From: Bacillota bacterium
GTDB taxonomy: Bacteria; Bacillota; Dehalobacteriia; UBA4068; UBA4997
DNA length: 35,407 nt
NCBI GenBank assembly: GCA_021769035.1
Contig: JAETTP010000001.1
Coordinates: forward strand, 1 to 35,407
Direction: 5' to 3'
Below, one piece after another: positions 1-5,849 of the stretch (the first letter of the stretch is position 1; every line of letters begins with the position of its first letter). The translations under genes were made by a program, and so were the position numbers. The notes below the pieces were generated by a model. The model had not been told where the DNA came from and ran no database searches. It was given only the letters and a program-made list of their open reading frames with translations.

Positions 1-19
1 CTTAATTCATTCCACTATT

Positions 20-48
20 ATTATACCACTAACCCCCACCGTTGTCAA
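20..48 (-). promoter_or_regulatory. Antisense-RNA promoter leaving the left edge (unit 0)
   Basis: On the minus strand TTGACA (43-48) and TATAAT (20-25) are separated by exactly 17 bp. The spacer, ending GGGGGTTAGTGG, is nearly the same as in the promoters at 367-395 and 487-515, so this is a third copy of the same antisense promoter. Its transcript would start near base 13 and run out of the window to the left. The cognate toxin gene and terminator would lie outside the window. Confidence 0.75.
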
Positions 49-104
49 GCGGCATACTCCCATATTTATTTTTCACCCAAAATCTTCCATTTTCGCCCAA
101 GCTA

Positions 105-113
105 TGCTATAAT
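105..113 (+). promoter_or_regulatory. Extended -10 promoter of small toxin gene 1
   Basis: TGC-TATAAT (105-113) is an extended -10 element. The -35 position 17 bp upstream (TTCCAT, 85-90) is poor, so the promoter probably relies on the TG extension. It would start an mRNA near 120 that covers the 30-residue ORF at 155-247 and ends at the hairpin at 288-311. Confidence 0.55.
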
Positions 114-154
114 ATAATTAATTCTATCGCCTCAGGCAAAAGGAGGTGAGAATA

Positions 155-247
155 ATGAGTCTATTTTTTTCCATATCCGCTGCCGTAGTGGCAAACGTAA
201 TTTCCTATTACATTTGCAAATGGCTGGAGGACAGAAAATGGCGATAG
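155..247 (+). CDS. 30-residue hydrophobic peptide, Fst-like type I toxin candidate (toxin 1)
   Basis: A 30-codon ORF starts MSLFFSISAAVV, continues with a membrane-spanning stretch ending ISYYICKWLED, and closes with basic residues. It follows a near-perfect Shine-Dalgarno (AGGAGGTGAG, 141-150). The hydrophobic segment followed by a Trp-Leu-acidic tail resembles peptides of the Fst/Ldr type I toxin superfamily, which act at the membrane. The gene is flanked as such toxins are: a bidirectional terminator directly downstream and a convergent antisense RNA promoter (367-395). A 16-base direct repeat places the toxin start sequence inside the antisense RNA. A homologous peptide is encoded at 5641-5730 on the other strand. 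Toxicity is inferred, not shown; a harmless membrane peptide regulated by antisense RNA is the alternative. Confidence 0.7.
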   Translation: MSLFFSISAAVVANVISYYICKWLEDRKWR

Positions 248-282
248 CAGCCTGGGCCTAAGCAGTGCCTATAAACTGAATA

Positions 283-315
283 GAAAAACCCCGGAGGCCT
301 AATTCCGGGGTCTTT
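283..315. terminator. Bidirectional terminator shared by toxin 1 mRNA and its antisense RNA
   Basis: An 8-bp GC-rich stem (ACCCCGGA 288-295 with TCCGGGGT 304-311) is followed on the minus strand by a U-run (283-288) and on the plus strand by TCTTTC. Both convergent transcripts would end here, which gives them complementary 3' ends. Confidence 0.8.
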
Positions 316-360
316 CGCTGTGCATTTTGTGATTCAATGAGTCTATTTTTTAATTTCCAC
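283..360 (-). ncRNA. Antisense RNA 1 (type I antitoxin candidate)
   Basis: A strong minus-strand promoter (TTGACA 390-395, 17 bp, TATAAT 367-372) drives a transcript of about 75 nt that ends at the terminator at 283-311. The RNA contains the complement of AATGAGTCTATTTTTT (336-351), which recurs exactly at the toxin start codon (154-169). It can therefore pair with the toxin mRNA at the translation start and again at the terminator. This two-site pairing is the scheme of the Fst/RNAI-RNAII (par) system. The start and end points are inferred from promoter and terminator positions. Confidence 0.75.
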
Positions 361-410
361 ATTCATATTATACCACTAACCCCCGCCGCTGTCAACTCCT
401 TTTTCAGTAG

Positions 411-480
411 AAAAAAACCCCCGTTGCCGCGGGGGTTTTCGTTTCCGTACATGCCTAACTTTTTTCTAACTCTTTTGTTC
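411..480 (-). ncRNA. Orphan antisense RNA 2
   Basis: A second copy of the minus-strand promoter (TTGACA 510-515, 17 bp, TATAAT 487-492) is followed by about 70 nt and a terminator: stem CCCCCG (418-423) with CGGGGG (430-435), then a 7-U run at 411-417. No matching toxin ORF lies within its reach in this window. Read as the complement of a toxin start, the RNA predicts a peptide beginning MPNFF, in line with MSLFF of toxin 1. It looks like an antitoxin whose toxin gene was lost or lies elsewhere. Confidence 0.65.
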
Positions 481-517
481 ATTACTATTATACCACTAAA
501 CCCCGCCTTTGTCAATA

Positions 518-555
518 CAAAAACCAGCCTCCCATTTCTGGGAGGCTGGTTTTAT
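518..555. terminator. 15-bp hairpin terminator
   Basis: A perfect 15-bp stem (20 bases of context: 520-534 pairing with 539-553, loop TTTC) is flanked by A-runs and T-runs, so it can stop transcription in both directions. It sits right behind the antisense promoter at 487-515. It would end any minus-strand transcript coming from 554-840, or insulate the array from plus-strand read-through. Confidence 0.8.
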
Positions 556-841
556 CTTTGTGCTTTGCGCTAGCACAAGATTAATCTTCGTTTCACCCAC
601 TGTTAGCCCCGTGGGTACGGGCAAGCTTTTGATCGTCGTTTTCAATTTTTACGCCTTGCGGCGGAGCCTGCCTATTTTGGCCCCCGACAGGCTCAAGGGG
701 AGCTGCCCCTGATTTTAAACCCGGGCCGGGTTGTAATTCAATTTTATCCAACCTTTTCTTTTCCTGTCTTGCGATCACTGGCTGAGCTGCCAGTAAACTA
801 AGGAATTGTAATTTGTTTTAGAGAGGTAAATTGCAATTCAG
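554..841. other. Gene-free structured stretch between two terminators
   Basis: No convincing gene. The segment holds several hairpins: GAGCCTG (664-670) with CAGGCTC (88-94 of the same hundred, 688-694), GGGG/CCCC (697-709), AACCCGG (718-724) with CCGGGTT (726-732), and the palindrome AAGATTAATCTT (577-588). It lies between the SLH-gene terminator and the hairpin at 518-555, so a separate minus-strand RNA of about 270 nt is possible. I found no good promoter for one and recognise no known RNA family. A 61-codon minus ORF (593-778, GTG start) has no ribosome-binding site and is not called. Confidence 0.35.
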
Positions 842-889
842 AAAAAACAGTAGGGGAAAGGCTGGGGTCGTGCCTTAATTCCGTTCCCC
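842..889 (-). terminator. Probable terminator of the SLH gene
   Basis: Read on the minus strand, GGGGAA pairs with TTCCCC (853-858 with 884-889) and an inner stem AAGGC/GCCTT closes the loop. A run of six U (842-847) follows five bases after the stem. It lies about 110 bp beyond the stop codon of the SLH gene. A further inverted repeat (AAGCCA 893-898 with TGGCTT 933-938) precedes it in the 3' UTR. Confidence 0.6.
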
Positions 890-1001
890 GTCAAGCCAAC
901 TCCCAGTGTTCCTGGCTGGGATTGTAGGAAGCTGGCTTATATATCATTGTTGAATGATAGCAACGGAGAGGGATTTTCTACCTTGCGGTAAATTTTAGTG
1001 C

Positions 1002-4000
1002 TTATTCATTGACCAATTCAACAGTAATAGTCAAAGTAGTAACATTCTTGGTCAAAGTAACAGCACGATTGTTTCTGCTGCCGATCAAGCCAAGACTTGT
1101 ACCATCGGCATCAGCATTAATAGGACTAACACGTTTACCCTCAGGTACACCAGTGAAATTAAAGGTAAATGTATTACCGGTCTGTGTACCTCTATTAATT
1201 CTTACGGTTGTACCGTTTACCGGATCACCATCAGCATTAACAACGATCACGTTCAAATTAGTAACACTATAGTTGCTAGGAGTTGTGGGAGTATTATCAT
1301 CACCAGCGTTATTTCCGTAGCCAGTATAATCATCAACCAGAACTACTTCAGCGTAACCGTCTTTGTTGATAACCGGAACGTATACATAAGAGTTGCGAGA
1401 GATGTCGCTCAAGGAACCTTCAACATAGTCGCCGCTCTTAGCGTCAATAACGTATACCAAAGTGTTGGTATCAGTCATAATGTTATTTTTGTAGACGTTA
1501 TTGTTGCCAATATAATCGGGCTTAATGTCGCGAGGCCGAACACCCTTGCCTCTCAAGGAGATTAAACCACTATTGTAACCGATAACGTCAGCAGTTTCAC
1601 CCTTCAGAGCAGTATCATTGCCAAAGCTATAAACAACACTAATCTTGCTGCCTACCATCTTGTAAACAATGAAAGCGTCTGCTTTAGAATTCTTGGTCTT
1701 ATTCTCGCCAGTCCACTGCAATTCGTAAACAGTATCATCGCCTACCAAAGTAACAGCGTGGTCATTGTCATAGTCGCGGAAGTTCCAAGCCTTAACAACA
1801 CCATAATGATACTTGGTATTGTTGCCAGTGGTGTAAGCAAGAGCTTTAATAGCACCATTGGTGTTGGTATCAAAAGAAGCATAAGCAGGCAAATCTGTAG
1901 GAGTTCCGCCATTCAATCTAACGCCTTCAACCTTAGAAGGTGTAAAGTCGCCACCGCTCAGCAAAGCAGAACGAGTAATCAATGCCGGATCCAAATCTGT
2001 ACCATCTTTATCGATCTCGAAGATAACCACGTTAGAAGCCAAAGCCAAGTTCTTCTCACCTTTTGCAGTGGTAGATACCAAGTAAGCATTATTCTTAACC
2101 TCAATCTCATCACCAGCCGCAGTCGGCATCAAAGAATTATCAGCTGCTATAATAGGTTCATAAGTCTTAATTTCGCCATTAGCATTCAGTTTGTATTTAA
2201 TCAACTGACCCATATGAGCAGCAACGGCTTCTGTACCACTATAATTTTTCTCAAAATCATAAGTTACAGTGTTGCCTTCCTGAGTGAACATGGTAATGGT
2301 ATCAATACGCTTAGCCCAGCTGCCGCTGTTGCCACCGCCATCTACCAAAATACCATACAGAGTGGTGCCAGTAGATGTTTCATCAACGATGATAGCAGCC
2401 ACAGTGTTATTCTTGTTCAGAATGTAACGAACATTGTTGTTGTAAACGTCATCAATACTTACATCAGAATCATTCAAATCTTCTTCATAGAAACTGATAT
2501 TGATACCAGTAACATTACCATCGTCATCTTTTACAGCGCTCTTCGGAACAACATAAGATTTGCCGCCAACAGTAATTTTTTCGTTAGAAGAAGTCCAACG
2601 AGTCAAGGCACCAGTTACATCAGCAACCTTAACATACAAGTCGCCTTCAGCAATTTCACGAACAGCATCGCCAACCTTCAAATCAGAAGGAGAAATAAAT
2701 TTGTCACCATCGTAAATCAGAGTGTCTTCATCGCTCATATTTACGGTTTTGTTCTGAGTACCAACCAATCTTGCAGAAGAAGTGCTCACAGATTTAATAT
2801 AATAAGTCGTTTCTGTAAAATCTTTATCAGATCTAACCATATAAACCTGGTCATCATCGTTGAAGTACAAGCTGTAGTTAGTGTTCTTGCTAGATACAGG
2901 ACCATTGTCTTTATCAGTATTACCAGTAGCAGGAGCATTAGTACCCCAATCAACACTATTAGCAGCATTGTAGTTGGTCTTGTTCACCTGTACCCTCGCA
3001 CCATTGTCAACAGCTTTAGGAGTATCGGTAACAGTCTGAACATAAGACTCAACATCAATGAAGCGAGCATAAAGTTTGCCGTCAGCGCCTTTTACATAAT
3101 AAACTTTGCCCTGATGATTTTCCAAATTGAACAAATCTGTAGCATTGTTGGATACAGCGGTATCTTTATCAACAATCAGAGTGCCATTGAAATTAACAGG
3201 TCTATTGTAGGTAGAAGTAATACCATTAGTAGGAACCTGTTCTGCCTTCAAAACTTTACCTACGTTCCAGTTCAGTGTCTGAGCCGAAACATCACGCAGC
3301 TGGTCAATCTGGAAGAAGCTATCTACATCAATGTAGCGGCCTTCAAAGCTGTCAGCCAGCAATGTTACGGAATCAGAAGAGTCAATGCCAATCTGTTTCT
3401 TTACGAACTCGTTGGTATCCTTATCATAAGTAACCAAGTCAGAGTCCAAAGTTTCGCTCAGCATAACAACGATGTCGCCACGCTTAGCAGCAGCAGAAGC
3501 TACGATGTTTACATCGTCCAGAATATTGATCTGGTTAGCTTTGGTAACATAGTTTACCGGCCAGCTGCCAGTCAGGTTGTCGTTGTAGCCCAGCAGACGC
3601 AACATAACAGTGATTGCTTCCTGGTTGGAGATGGTATCGTTGGGGCGGAAGTTGCCGTTAGCGTCGCCCTTGAAGATGCCCAGGCTCTCACCTGCATTAA
3701 TCCAGCCAGTGTACCAGCTGTTAGCTTTAACGTCTTTGAAGCTGCTAGCATTAGCTTCCAGCATAGTAGCTGTGTCCTTAGCGCCAGCAGCGGTTACGGC
3801 AATTTTAGCAAACTCAGCACGGGTAATCGTCTTATCCGGACCAAATGTGCCATCTTCGTAACCTTCAATGATGCCCAACGCAACAGCTTTCTTGATAGCA
3901 TCCTGCTCCACAACCGGGCGCTCGGAGATGTCGCTGAAAGTAGCTGCGTAGGCACTGGCAGAGAATGCAAACATCATTACAACTGCCAAAAGAACTACGA

Positions 4001-4013
4001 GTTTCTTTTTCAT
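1002..4013 (-). CDS. SLH-domain surface protein, probable S-layer protein
   Basis: 1003 residues. A signal peptide (K-rich start, hydrophobic core, ASAYA cleavage near residue 23) is followed by three S-layer homology motifs: about 25-75 (FSDIS...GYEDGTFGPDKTITRAEFAK), 90-143 (FKDV...GNFRPNDTISNQEA) and 150-195 (weaker). SLH domains anchor proteins to cell-wall polymers, so the protein should coat the cell. The remaining ~800 residues are Asp/Asn/Thr/Val-rich without a recognised domain. The last ~95 residues, after a TPTTPS linker, look like an Ig- or carboxypeptidase-regulatory-like beta fold. An ideal AAGGAGG precedes the ATG. Codon choice is AT-richer than in the neighbouring genes. Size, signal peptide and isolation with its own terminator fit an abundant S-layer protein; identity as the main S-layer subunit is inference. 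Confidence 0.85.
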   Translation of the reverse strand: MKKKLVVLLAVVMMFAFSASAYAATFSDISERPVVEQDAIKKAVALGIIEGYEDGTFGPDKTITRAEFAKIAVTAAGAKDTATMLEANASSFKDVKANSWYTGWINAGESLGIFKGDANGNFRPNDTISNQEAITVMLRLLGYNDNLTGSWPVNYVTKANQINILDDVNIVASAAAKRGDIVVMLSETLDSDLVTYDKDTNEFVKKQIGIDSSDSVTLLADSFEGRYIDVDSFFQIDQLRDVSAQTLNWNVGKVLKAEQVPTNGITSTYNRPVNFNGTLIVDKDTAVSNNATDLFNLENHQGKVYYVKGADGKLYARFIDVESYVQTVTDTPKAVDNGARVQVNKTNYNAANSVDWGTNAPATGNTDKDNGPVSSKNTNYSLYFNDDDQVYMVRSDKDFTETTYYIKSVSTSSARLVGTQNKTVNMSDEDTLIYDGDKFISPSDLKVGDAVREIAEGDLYVKVADVTGALTRWTSSNEKITVGGKSYVVPKSAVKDDDGNVTGINISFYEEDLNDSDVSIDDVYNNNVRYILNKNNTVAAIIVDETSTGTTLYGILVDGGGNSGSWAKRIDTITMFTQEGNTVTYDFEKNYSGTEAVAAHMGQLIKYKLNANGEIKTYEPIIAADNSLMPTAAGDEIEVKNNAYLVSTTAKGEKNLALASNVVIFEIDKDGTDLDPALITRSALLSGGDFTPSKVEGVRLNGGTPTDLPAYASFDTNTNGAIKALAYTTGNNTKYHYGVVKAWNFRDYDNDHAVTLVGDDTVYELQWTGENKTKNSKADAFIVYKMVGSKISVVYSFGNDTALKGETADVIGYNSGLISLRGKGVRPRDIKPDYIGNNNVYKNNIMTDTNTLVYVIDAKSGDYVEGSLSDISRNSYVYVPVINKDGYAEVVLVDDYTGYGNNAGDDNTPTTPSNYSVTNLNVIVVNADGDPVNGTTVRINRGTQTGNTFTFNFTGVPEGKRVSPINADADGTSLGLIGSRNNRAVTLTKNVTTLTITVELVNE

Positions 4014-4200
4014 TTTCCTGTTTCCTCCTTATAAAGTTGGTGTAACATCGACATCGGCTTCAAGCAAGCCGATTTCTTCAAGCGCTCCCGCCAGCCCGTC
4101 GAACCTCCTGACCCCTCAATCGAAACCTTTCGGCCCCAATTTGGAGCATTTCAGCTCCCGGCGAATTCGCTTTTCACCATAATTACATCGCTCGGTTCAA
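4014..4200 (-). promoter_or_regulatory. Structured 5' leader of the SLH gene
   Basis: Upstream of the SLH ribosome-binding site the minus strand can form several hairpins: an 8-bp stem (4053-4060 with 4066-4073), GGAGC/GCTCC (4143-4147 with 4154-4158) and the palindrome GCGAATTCGC (4161-4170). Long, structured leaders are common on S-layer mRNAs and stabilise them. The segment matches no riboswitch class I can recognise. I could not place a convincing promoter; the A/T-tract region at 4200-4255 just upstream could act as an UP element. Confidence 0.4.
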
Positions 4201-4645
4201 AAAACTTGCAGCTTTTTAAAAACTTTTTTCAAAAAATTAAAAACTTTTTGAACAGTTTGTCCACAAGTCACAAAACCAAAACTCCAACTTTGCCTCCCGC
4301 AATTCCCCCGAGGCCGCCTAGCAACCTCCAGGCTGCCGCGCCAGCTTCGTTTTGCCGAATAACGAACCCCGCGCAACCAACCCCCAGTCAACTTGGCGGT
4401 TTTGCAAAATCTGCGCAGCAAGCAAAGCCTGTCCTTATGTAGTGAAGAAAACGGTCAAACCTCCACCAATATCATATATATACTATCATACATCAAACAA
4501 AAAAACAACCCTTTTTCCACAAAAAAATTAGGTTCGCTCCAAGCAATTTACAATATACCTGCAAGTTTTAATTTTCTAAAAAGCCAAACCGACGCAAACA
4601 AAATATTATCACACCGGCGATTCCACAAATTTTCCACCACAAACT
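4201..4645. other. AT-rich gene-free stretch upstream of the SLH gene
   Basis: No gene is supported. It begins with repeated A/T tracts of the AAAAACTTTTT type (4211-4250) that should curve the DNA. It contains a few DnaA-box-like words (TTGTCCACA 4257-4265; TTTTCCACA 4513-4521), probably by chance in AT-rich DNA. Near 4605-4615 the minus strand shows a GGTGTGATAATAT motif similar to the -10 regions of the toxin promoters at 5187 and 5771, perhaps a decayed toxin promoter. Confidence 0.4.
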
Positions 4646-4649
4646 TATG

Positions 4650-4728
4650 TGAAACTCAGCGAGTGCCAAACTCAAAGGGTGATGACAGAGCTGTAGTTGA
4701 ACTTACCCCTGAGCGAAGCGAATGGGGC
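4650..4728 (+). repeat. 79-bp interspersed element, copy 1
   Basis: This segment, from TGAAACTCAG to GAATGGGGC, is closely similar to 5352-5430 and of the same length. Both copies have TATG on each side (4646-4649 and 4729-4732 here). Internal CCCC...GGGG and CTCAG...CTGAG pairs allow a hairpin. There is no ORF and no clear terminal inverted repeat. The TATG duplication suggests a small non-autonomous mobile sequence. Confidence 0.7.
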
Positions 4729-4787
4729 TATGCTGTTTATATGTAAGCACAGCCTTAATTTTTCGCCAAAACAATCATCAATTAACC

Positions 4788-4816
4788 TTGACAAAAACGA
4801 CCGCCAGTGCTATAAT
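4788..4816 (+). promoter_or_regulatory. Promoter of antisense RNA A
   Basis: TTGACA (4788-4793), 17 bp, TATAAT (4811-4816). The spacer ends CCGCCAGTGC, as in the promoters at 5239-5267 and 5490-5518, so the three units are paralogous. Confidence 0.85.
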
Positions 4817-4822
4817 AATATC

Positions 4823-4903
4823 TGGAAAACAAACAGTAAATGCATTTTTATCACAAAGATGCAAAACGAAGAACCCCGGCTGATTAGCGTCCCGGGGTTC
4901 TTC
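4823..4903 (+). ncRNA. Antisense RNA A (antitoxin of the disrupted toxin B)
   Basis: About 80 nt from the promoter at 4788-4816 to the terminator stem GAACCCCGG/CCGGGGTTC (4871-4900). Bases 4834-4854 match 5135-5155, the plus-strand image of the toxin B ribosome-binding site and start, at 19 of 21 positions. The RNA can therefore pair with the toxin B mRNA at its start and over the shared terminator. Confidence 0.75.
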
Positions 4904-4934
4904 TATGTTGTTTATATGTAGGCACAACCTTAAG

Positions 4935-5146
4935 CCTAGGCTGGGTTACCGCCCTCTACCATTCAGCCATTCTAAAGTGAAACTCAGTGAAATCAAGCCG
5001 CAGGCGCAGATTGAACTGTAGTTGAACTAATGCCATAGTGCAACCAACTAAAATAAGAAATAGATTTGTACGCTCCTATGGCAGATAATGTAGTTGGAAA
5101 TTACATTACTTATAACAGTAGAGATTATGGAAAACAGTAAATACAT
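4935..5146 (-). pseudogene. Toxin B, small hydrophobic peptide gene split by an insertion
   Basis: On the minus strand GGAGGTGAT and an ATG at 5146 start a peptide MYLLFSIISTVISNVISNYII that parallels the intact toxin at 5641-5730. After Ile-21 the reading enters foreign sequence and stops at 5048, giving 32 codons. The missing tail (a ...EWLNGRGR-like stretch, 4945-4971) and the toxin 3' region resume on the far side of a 112-bp insertion (4972-5083). The promoter is intact (TTGTAA 5210-5215, 17 bp, TAAAAT 5187-5192), and so is the cognate antisense RNA A. The truncated peptide still has its membrane segment but lost the Trp-Leu-charged tail, so it is probably inactive. Confidence 0.7.
4972..5083. 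repeat. 112-bp insertion within toxin B
   Basis: Comparing toxin B with intact toxin C places foreign DNA between the two gene halves. Its left part (TGAAACTCAG..., then CTGTAGTTGAACT) matches the first ~50 bp of the 79-bp element at 4650 and 5352 with changes; the rest differs. TGCCATAG (5031-5038) and CTATGGCA (5076-5083) form an 8-bp inverted repeat in the unrelated part. Confidence 0.6.
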
Positions 5147-5238
5147 CTTTATCACCTCCAATCTGCCTGAGGCGATAACTAAAAATATTTTATCACACCA
5201 AACAACAAATTACAACACTAACTTACTCAACAAACTTA

Positions 5239-5267
5239 TTGACAAAACCGACCGCCAGTGCTATAAT
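5239..5267 (+). promoter_or_regulatory. Promoter of antisense RNA B
   Basis: TTGACA (5239-5244), 17 bp, TATAAT (5262-5267), with the same spacer ending as the promoters of antisense RNAs A and C. Confidence 0.85.
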
Positions 5268-5273
5268 ATCATC

Positions 5274-5348
5274 AGAATGAAAATAACGGGTTCATTTTAT
5301 CACAAAAAAAGCAAAACGAGAAACCCCCGTGCCAGCGGGGTTTTTTTT
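5274..5348 (+). ncRNA. Orphan antisense RNA B
   Basis: About 75 nt ending at the terminator stem CCCCCG/CGGGG with an 8-T run (5322-5348). The segment at 5276-5302 is the complement of a toxin start that would read GTGATAAA, ATG and then MNPLFSF, which fits MFLLFS and MYLLFS of the two sister toxins. The toxin gene itself is absent: its expected place beyond the terminator is taken by the second copy of the 79-bp element and a remnant of the toxin 3' region (5431-5456). It may still act in trans on a copy elsewhere. Confidence 0.65.
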
Positions 5349-5351
5349 ATG

Positions 5352-5430
5352 TGAAACTCAGCGATTGCCAAACCCAAAGGGTGATGGCAGAGCTGTAGTT
5401 GAACTTACCCCTGAGCGAAGCGAATGGGGC
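5352..5430 (+). repeat. 79-bp interspersed element, copy 2
   Basis: Nearly identical to 4650-4728. The empty site can be seen in the same array: after the terminators at 4900 and 5597 the sequence runs CTATGTTG directly, whereas here TATG (5348-5351), 79 bp, then TATG (5431-5434) and TTG are found. That is the signature of insertion with a 4-bp target duplication. Confidence 0.75.
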
Positions 5431-5489
5431 TATGTTGTTTATATGTAGGCACAACCTTAATTTTTCGCCAAAACAATCATCAAATTACC

Positions 5490-5518
5490 TTGACAAAACC
5501 GTCCGCCAGTGCTATAAT
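5490..5518 (+). promoter_or_regulatory. Promoter of antisense RNA C
   Basis: TTGACA (5490-5495), 17 bp, TATAAT (5513-5518); third member of the promoter set. Confidence 0.85.
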
Positions 5519-5524
5519 AACGCT

Positions 5525-5597
5525 AGAGAAAAATAGTAAGAGCATTTATATCACAAAAAAAGCAAAGCGAAAAACCCCCGGTGGAGCGGGGGTTTTT
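5525..5597 (+). ncRNA. Antisense RNA C (antitoxin candidate for toxin C)
   Basis: About 73 nt from the promoter at 5490-5518 to the bidirectional terminator AAAAACCCCCG/CGGGGGTTTTT (5570-5597). Bases 5526-5554 repeat, with a few changes and a 3-base insertion, the sequence at 5714-5739, which is the complement of the toxin C ribosome-binding site and start. Pairing at the start and the common terminator is therefore possible, as in Fst/par loci. Confidence 0.75.
5570..5597. terminator. Bidirectional terminator shared by toxin C mRNA and antisense RNA C
   Basis: An 11-bp stem AAAAACCCCCG/CGGGGGTTTTT with a six-base loop has A and T flanks that supply U-runs in either direction. Confidence 0.85.
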
Positions 5598-5640
5598 CTA
5601 TGTTGTTTATATGTAGGCACAACCTGAAGCCCAGGCTAAA

Positions 5641-5730
5641 TTATCGCCCTCTGCTGTTTAGCCATTTGATAATGTAGTAGGAAGCTACATTACCCACAAC
5701 TGCAGTGGCTATTGAGAAAAGTAAGAACAT
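5641..5730 (-). CDS. 29-residue hydrophobic peptide, intact toxin C
   Basis: The minus strand carries GGAGGTGAT (5735-5743), an ATG at 5730 and 29 codons: MFLLFSIATAVV, a membrane segment with GNVASYYIIKWL, then a basic tail NSRGR. It is homologous to toxin 1 (155-247), sharing the VVxNVxSYYIxKWL core, and to the split toxin B. The promoter is TTGTAA (5794-5799), 17 bp, TAAAAT (5771-5776). The mRNA of about 195 nt would end at 5570. The leader word CGCCTCAGGCA before the ribosome-binding site is conserved in all three toxin genes. Function as a membrane toxin is inferred from size, hydrophobicity and antisense layout. Confidence 0.7.
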   Translation of the reverse strand: MFLLFSIATAVVGNVASYYIIKWLNSRGR

Positions 5731-5770
5731 TTACATCACCTCCAATCTGCCTGAGGCGATAACTAAAAAT

Positions 5771-5799
5771 ATTTTACCACACCAAACAACATATTACAA
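5771..5799 (-). promoter_or_regulatory. Promoter of toxin C
   Basis: TTGTAA (5794-5799), 17 bp, TAAAAT (5771-5776). The same pair in the same spacing precedes toxin B (5187-5215). It is weaker than the matching antisense promoter, as expected if antitoxin RNA is kept in excess. Confidence 0.7.
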
Positions 5800-5849
5800 C
5801 ACTAAATGCCCTCCCAAACAACAAATCCGCCGCCTTAAGGTTTGCTAGA

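Larger units (their letters stand above)
154..351 (+). repeat. 16-bp direct repeat pair linking toxin start and antisense RNA (154-169 and 336-351)
   Basis: AATGAGTCTATTTTTT occurs perfectly at 154-169, covering the toxin ATG and next four codons, and at 336-351, just inside the antisense promoter. Repeats placed this way let an RNA made from one strand act on the convergent mRNA over a region it does not overlap. Confidence 0.85.

Noticed and set aside
593-778. 61-codon minus ORF with GTG start
   Set aside because: No ribosome-binding site, low-complexity Pro/Gly/Gln content and position in a hairpin-rich stretch; more likely non-coding.
1758-4034. A 758-codon open frame antisense to the SLH gene
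   Set aside because: It mirrors the codon bias of the SLH gene on the other strand. The translated product has no domain, odd composition (Ser/Asn/Ile/Arg-rich), and no ribosome-binding site. The SLH frame has signal peptide and SLH motifs.
4014-4200. A known riboswitch or tmRNA in the SLH leader (GGTTCGACGGG-like stretch)
   Set aside because: Only a short resemblance; the conserved cores of tmRNA, c-di-AMP, c-di-GMP, and glycine classes are missing.
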